From a bacterium (GTDB taxonomy: Bacteria; BMS3Abin14): DNA of 8,138 nucleotides. The stretch spans positions 1-8,138 of the forward strand of contig JALHUC010000211.1 of NCBI GenBank assembly GCA_022865845.1, in the 5' to 3' direction. Position numbers and translations under genes: made by a program. The first letter of the stretch is position 1. Every line of letters starts with the position of its first letter. Of the stretch, positions 4,985 to 8,138 are shown one piece after another. The notes beneath the pieces were generated by a model. The model saw nothing but the letters and a program-made list of their open reading frames with translations. It made no database searches and was not told the DNA's origin.

Positions 4985-5755
4985 TTAAAGAATCTGGCTC
5001 AGGAACAGCTTGGTCCGCTCGTGCTGCGGGTTGTCGAAGAAATCGTGCGGGTTATTCTGCTCGACGATCTGCCCTTCGTCCATAAACAATACCCGGTCGG
5101 CGACCCTCTTGGCGAAGCCCATTTCGTGGCTCACCACCAGCATGGTCATCCCCTCCTCGGCGAGGTCGATCATGACATCGAGGACCTCCTTGATCATCTC
5201 CGGGTCGAGGGCGCTGGTCGGCTCGTCGAACAGCATCACCCGCGGGTTCATGCAGAGGCTGCGGGCGATGGCGACGCGCTGCTGCTGGCCGCCGGAGAGT
5301 TGTCCCGGGTATTTCTTCGCCTGCTCGGCGATCTTGACCTTCTCCAGGTACATCATCGCCGTCTCCTCGGCCTCCTTCTTCGGCATCTTGCGCACCCAGA
5401 TGGGACCCAGGGTCAGGTTCTCGACGATGGTCAGGTGGGGGAAGAGGTTGAAGTGCTGGAACACCATGCCGACCTCGGCGCGCACTTTCTCGATGTTCTT
5501 GATGTCGTTAGTCAGCTCGATGCCGTCAACGAATATCTGGCCGCGCTGGTGCTCCTCGAGGCGGTTGATGCAGCGGATCAAGGTCGATTTGCCGGAGCCC
5601 GAGGGACCGCAGATGACGATTCGCTCCTTCTCCAGCACGTGCAGGTTGATGTCGGAGAGGACGTGGAACTCGCCGAACCATTTGTGCATGCCGATGATCT
5701 CGATGATCGGTCGGTCGGTGGACGATGGGGTTTGCTGGATCCTTTTGTCAGTCAT
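4985..5755 (-). CDS. aapP: Polar amino-acid ABC transporter ATPase, AapP/BztD/GlnQ type
   Basis: This 256-residue protein is the cytoplasmic ATPase that powers an amino-acid importer. All ABC motifs are intact: Walker A GPSGSGKS (50-57), Q-loop glutamine at 100 in [14 protein letters not shown], signature LSGGQQQR (153-160), Walker B VMLFDEP with catalytic E178, and the switch histidine H210 in [16 protein letters not shown]. The [13 protein letters not shown] and C-terminal [18 protein letters not shown] segments are typical of the polar amino-acid (PAAT) subfamily and closest in feel to AapP of Rhizobium or BztD of Rhodobacter. It is the last gene of the cluster, starting 20 bases after the aapM stop. 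The ribosome site is weak (GGGAT about 9 bases upstream), so translation may be helped by coupling. GlnQ is the alternative name; the two long permeases favour Aap or Bzt. Confidence 0.92.
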   Translation of the reverse strand: MTDKRIQQTPSSTDRPIIEIIGMHKWFGEFHVLSDINLHVLEKERIVICGPSGSGKSTLIRCINRLEEHQRGQIFVDGIELTNDIKNIEKVRAEVGMVFQHFNLFPHLTIVENLTLGPIWVRKMPKKEAEETAMMYLEKVKIAEQAKKYPGQLSGGQQQRVAIARSLCMNPRVMLFDEPTSALDPEMIKEVLDVMIDLAEEGMTMLVVSHEMGFAKRVADRVLFMDEGQIVEQNNPHDFFDNPQHERTKLFLSQIL

Positions 5756-5775
5756 AGGCTATCCCGTCTTAGGTA

Positions 5776-6867
5776 TCAGTGGCCGGTATGCAGGGTCTTT
5801 TCAAGTTTGCGGCTGTAGCTCGACATGGCGTAGCAGAAGATGAAGTAAAGCACCGCCAGAAAAAGGTAGGCCTCGGTGGAGGAACCCATCCATTTCGGGT
5901 TCGAGAGGGTAACCTTGGTCGTCTTGAGCACGTCGTAGAGGGCGATGATGACCACCAGCGAAGTGTCCTTGAAGGCCGAGATGAGGATGCCGACGCTCGG
6001 CGGAATGACGATCTTCAGCGACTGTGGAAGGATGATCAGACGCATTGCCTGGCCGTAGTTGAGGCCGAGAGAGTCGGCCGCCTCGTACTGCCCATTGGGG
6101 ATCGCCTGCAGCCCGCCGCGGACCACCTCGGCGATGTAGGCGGCGGTAAAGAGGATGATCGCCACCTGGGCGCGCAGCACCTTGTCGATGTTGATCCCCT
6201 CCGGGAGAAAGAGCGGGAACATGATCGATGACATGAACAGCATCGAGATCAACGGCACGCCGCGGATCAGCTCTATGTAGAGCACGCACAGCGACTTGAT
6301 CGCCGGCAGCTTCGAGCGGCGGCCAAGCGCCAACAGGATGCCGAGCGGGTAAGCGCTGACCATGCCGAACAGCGACAACATCAGGGTCAGCGGCAGGCCG
6401 CTCCACTTGGCCGTCTCGACCACCGGCAGTCCCAGCCCGCCGTGCATCAGCCAGCCCATCAGCACCAGCCCGCAGGCCCAGATCGGGAACAGCGCACGGT
6501 TCCAGCTTCTGCGGTCCTGCGTATAGAAGACCAGGGCGAACAGCAGGATCATCGCCGTGAGCGGCCGCCACTGCTGGTCCTCGGGGAAAAAGCCGAAGAA
6601 AATGAAGCGCGCGTTGGCCGGAATGATCGACCAGCAGGCCCCGTCGATATCGCGGCAGGCGTCTGCGCTGCTGAACCAGAGGCTGTCGACGAAGGCCCAC
6701 TTGAACAGGGGTAGAATGGTCACGTAGAGCCCGTAGAGGGCGAGAAGGGTGACCAGAGAGTTGAACCAGCTGTTGAACAGGTTCTGGCGGATCCAGCCGA
6801 GCACACCGACCTCGGTGATCGGCGGCTTCAGGTATTCTCTGGTTGTTGTGGAGTTGGGTTGTCTCAT
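5776..6867 (-). CDS. aapM: Polar amino-acid ABC transporter permease, AapM/BztC type
   Basis: This is a 363-residue inner-membrane permease. A first membrane segment lies at about 36-54, further hydrophobic segments at about 88-95, 104-115 and 126-140, and a PAAT permease core from about 157 onward (segments near 160-181, 192-220, 233-249, 285-310 and 333-350). The EAA loop that contacts the ATPase is EAADSLGLNYGQAMRLIILPQ-like, starting at E262. The long N-terminal extension with a periplasmic stretch rich in W, C and D (about 60-100) separates AapM/BztC from the short GlnP/HisM permeases of about 220 residues. Only four bases separate it from the aapQ stop, and its ribosome site (GGAGAGGTGA) lies across the end of aapQ, which points to coupled translation. 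Substrate is inferred from family: general or acidic/amide L-amino acids. Confidence 0.9.
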   Translation of the reverse strand: MRQPNSTTTREYLKPPITEVGVLGWIRQNLFNSWFNSLVTLLALYGLYVTILPLFKWAFVDSLWFSSADACRDIDGACWSIIPANARFIFFGFFPEDQQWRPLTAMILLFALVFYTQDRRSWNRALFPIWACGLVLMGWLMHGGLGLPVVETAKWSGLPLTLMLSLFGMVSAYPLGILLALGRRSKLPAIKSLCVLYIELIRGVPLISMLFMSSIMFPLFLPEGINIDKVLRAQVAIILFTAAYIAEVVRGGLQAIPNGQYEAADSLGLNYGQAMRLIILPQSLKIVIPPSVGILISAFKDTSLVVIIALYDVLKTTKVTLSNPKWMGSSTEAYLFLAVLYFIFCYAMSSYSRKLEKTLHTGH

Positions 6868-6871
6868 CCTC

Positions 6872-8065
6872 TCACCTCTCCACCAGGGCCATTTTCTTGT
6901 TGTACCAGTTCATGAAAAACGAGGTCGAAAGGCTGAAGCAGAGGTAGACTGCCATGATCAGCGCCACCCCTTCGATGGCCTGGCCGGTCTGATTGATGGT
7001 GGTGTTGGCAACTGAGACGAAATCGGCGAAGCCGATGGCGATCGCCAGGGAACTGTTCTTGGTCAGGTTGAGCATCTGGCTGGTCAACGGCGGGATGATC
7101 ACCCGCAGCGCCTGCGGCATCACCACCTGGCGCAGCACCTGTCCAGGGCGCAGGCCGATGGACATGGCCGCCTCGACCTGCCCGCGGGTTACCGCCTGGA
7201 TGCCGGCGCGAACGATCTCAGCTACAAAGGCCGAGGTGTAGAGCACCAGCCCGAGAAGCAGGGCGCTGAACTCCGGGGAAACCGTCACCCCGCCTTTGAA
7301 ATTGAAACCTTGCAGCGAAGGCACGTCGAGCGCTGTCGGGGCACCGTAGGCCAGCCAGACCAGCGCCGGAAGCAGCAGGCAGAGGCCCAGGCCGCTGCGT
7401 ACAACAGGAAAGCTCGTGCCGGTCAGGTCCAGGCGCCTCTTTGCCCAGCGGGCCAGCCCCCACCAGAGTGCCAGCGCCGCAAACAGGGCGATCAGCATCG
7501 GCAGGTGGGCGGCATTGTTCGCGGGAGCTGGCAGTATCAACCCACGGTTGCACAGGAATATTCCCGGCAGCGGGTTAAGTGCCTGGCGCGGCGAAGGGAA
7601 TGCTTCGTAGAAGATGGCGTACCAGAAAAATAGCTGCAGCAGCACCGGGATGTTCTGCATAACCTCAATGAACACCGCCGAAAGACGCGACACCAGCCAG
7701 TTGCGCGAGAGCCGTCCAATGCCGATGAACACCCCCAGAATGGTCGTCAGGACGATACCAATGAATGAGACCTTGAGGGTGTTCAGGGCTCCCGCCAGCA
7801 GGGCCCTGCCGTAGGTGTCTGCGGATGAGTATTCGATCACCGATTCACCGATCTCGAAGCCGGATTCGTTCTGGATAAAACCGAAACCGGTTGCGATGGA
7901 CTGGCGCCGCAGGTTGGCCTGGGTGTTGGAAAAAAGGACGTAGGCGATGCCGAAGACCAGCAGCAGGGCAACAATCTGGAAGACTATTGCCCGTTTATCT
8001 GGATCGCGCCAGAAAGGCACAGCACTCGGCATGAGATGGGCGTTTGGACTGGCAGCTTTGTTCAC
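6872..8065 (-). CDS. aapQ: Polar amino-acid ABC transporter permease, AapQ/BztB type
   Basis: This 397-residue inner-membrane permease is the partner of AapM. Its first membrane segment is at about 27-46, followed by the family region FGFIQNESGFEIGE (61-74), segments near 88-117 and 131-154, then an inserted hydrophobic portion (about 188-203 and 224-241) and the C-terminal core with the EAA loop EAAMSIGLRPGQVLRQVVMP starting at E298. The late membrane segments follow at about 337-356 and 364-385. The FGFIQNESGFEIGE segment and the length near 400 are characteristic of AapQ/BztB. The start is GTG at 8065: an in-frame TAA lies three codons upstream, and the next methionine (residue 12) has no ribosome site. 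The site before GTG is also weak (GAAG), so translation may depend on an upstream gene. It is the first gene of the cluster visible here. Confidence 0.9.
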   Translation of the reverse strand: MNKAASPNAHLMPSAVPFWRDPDKRAIVFQIVALLLVFGIAYVLFSNTQANLRRQSIATGFGFIQNESGFEIGESVIEYSSADTYGRALLAGALNTLKVSFIGIVLTTILGVFIGIGRLSRNWLVSRLSAVFIEVMQNIPVLLQLFFWYAIFYEAFPSPRQALNPLPGIFLCNRGLILPAPANNAAHLPMLIALFAALALWWGLARWAKRRLDLTGTSFPVVRSGLGLCLLLPALVWLAYGAPTALDVPSLQGFNFKGGVTVSPEFSALLLGLVLYTSAFVAEIVRAGIQAVTRGQVEAAMSIGLRPGQVLRQVVMPQALRVIIPPLTSQMLNLTKNSSLAIAIGFADFVSVANTTINQTGQAIEGVALIMAVYLCFSLSTSFFMNWYNKKMALVER

Positions 8066-8138
8066 TTTGTTTTACTTCGTTTCTGAGGTCAGGCTGTGGC
8101 GCCGAAGAGCGCAGTGACTGAAAAAGGGTGAGGTACCA
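8066..8138. other. Leader region upstream of aapQ
   Basis: In the minus-strand direction two of the three frames have stops within this stretch and the third shows no AapJ-like C-terminus, so the binding protein gene is not visible. A small GCGC-TCTTCG-GCGC hairpin lies inside it. In many aap/bzt clusters the binding protein gene is separated from the permeases by a stem-loop that lowers downstream expression; this one is too short for a firm call. Confidence 0.35.

Noticed and set aside
5010..5843. Two long plus-strand frames (265 and 277 codons) antisense to aapP
   Set aside because: They mirror a strongly conserved ATPase gene in GC-rich DNA. Their composition (H, D, V, L-rich or S, R-rich) is typical of antisense shadows, with no ribosome sites.
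5801..6700. 299-codon minus-strand frame overlapping aapM
   Set aside because: It is the +1 frame of a well-supported permease and is rich in R, A, P and H with no membrane segments.

Overview
This window looks like chromosomal DNA of a Gram-negative bacterium, most likely a Desulfuromonadales/Geobacter-type member of the former Deltaproteobacteria. That placement is inference. It rests on the outer-membrane beta-barrel gene, the radical SAM family, an Aap-type amino-acid transporter and gene-poor gaps filled with short palindromes and low-complexity repeats that I associate with that group; there is no marker gene to settle it.

Layout. (1) 1-776, minus: 5' part of a radical SAM gene that runs off the left edge. 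(2) 777-1017: a gap with a cluster of four hairpins. (3) 1018-2121, minus: a membrane-anchored calcineurin-like metallophosphoesterase. (4) 2122-2613: a repeat-rich gap between divergent genes, with a 32-bp tandem duplication, one copy of a 23-bp repeat and a 125-bp element with perfect 16-bp terminal inverted repeats. (5) 2614-3570, plus: an exported outer-membrane beta-barrel of the 'phenol MetA degradation/transporter' type. (6) 3571-4192: another repeat-rich gap. It hides an internally deleted REP-associated tyrosine transposase (RAYT) pseudogene at 3828-4060, bracketed by inverted copies of the 23-bp repeat. (7) 4193-4672, plus: a compact single-domain asparaginase-like protein. (8) 4673-4984: a convergent gap with an 18-bp inverted repeat and short tandem repeats. 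(9) 8065-4985, minus: a tight aapQ-aapM-aapP cluster (two permeases and an ATPase) of a polar amino-acid ABC uptake system. The periplasmic binding protein gene is not in the window and would be expected just beyond the right edge.

How the genes work together. AapQ, AapM and AapP form the membrane and ATPase parts of one importer for acidic/amide or general L-amino acids. The neighbouring asparaginase-like protein could act on imported asparagine or glutamine, although the genes are convergent and not one operon. The radical SAM protein, phosphoesterase and beta-barrel have no clear pathway link.

The most notable structure is in 2180-4175. A dead RAYT sits inside a 405-bp inverted-repeat unit, a third copy of the same repeat lies 1.6 kb away across the beta-barrel gene, and a second repeat family also occurs on both sides of that gene. 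This is a decayed REP/RAYT-type mobile or domesticated-transposase locus. I found no sign of a wholly new multi-gene system.
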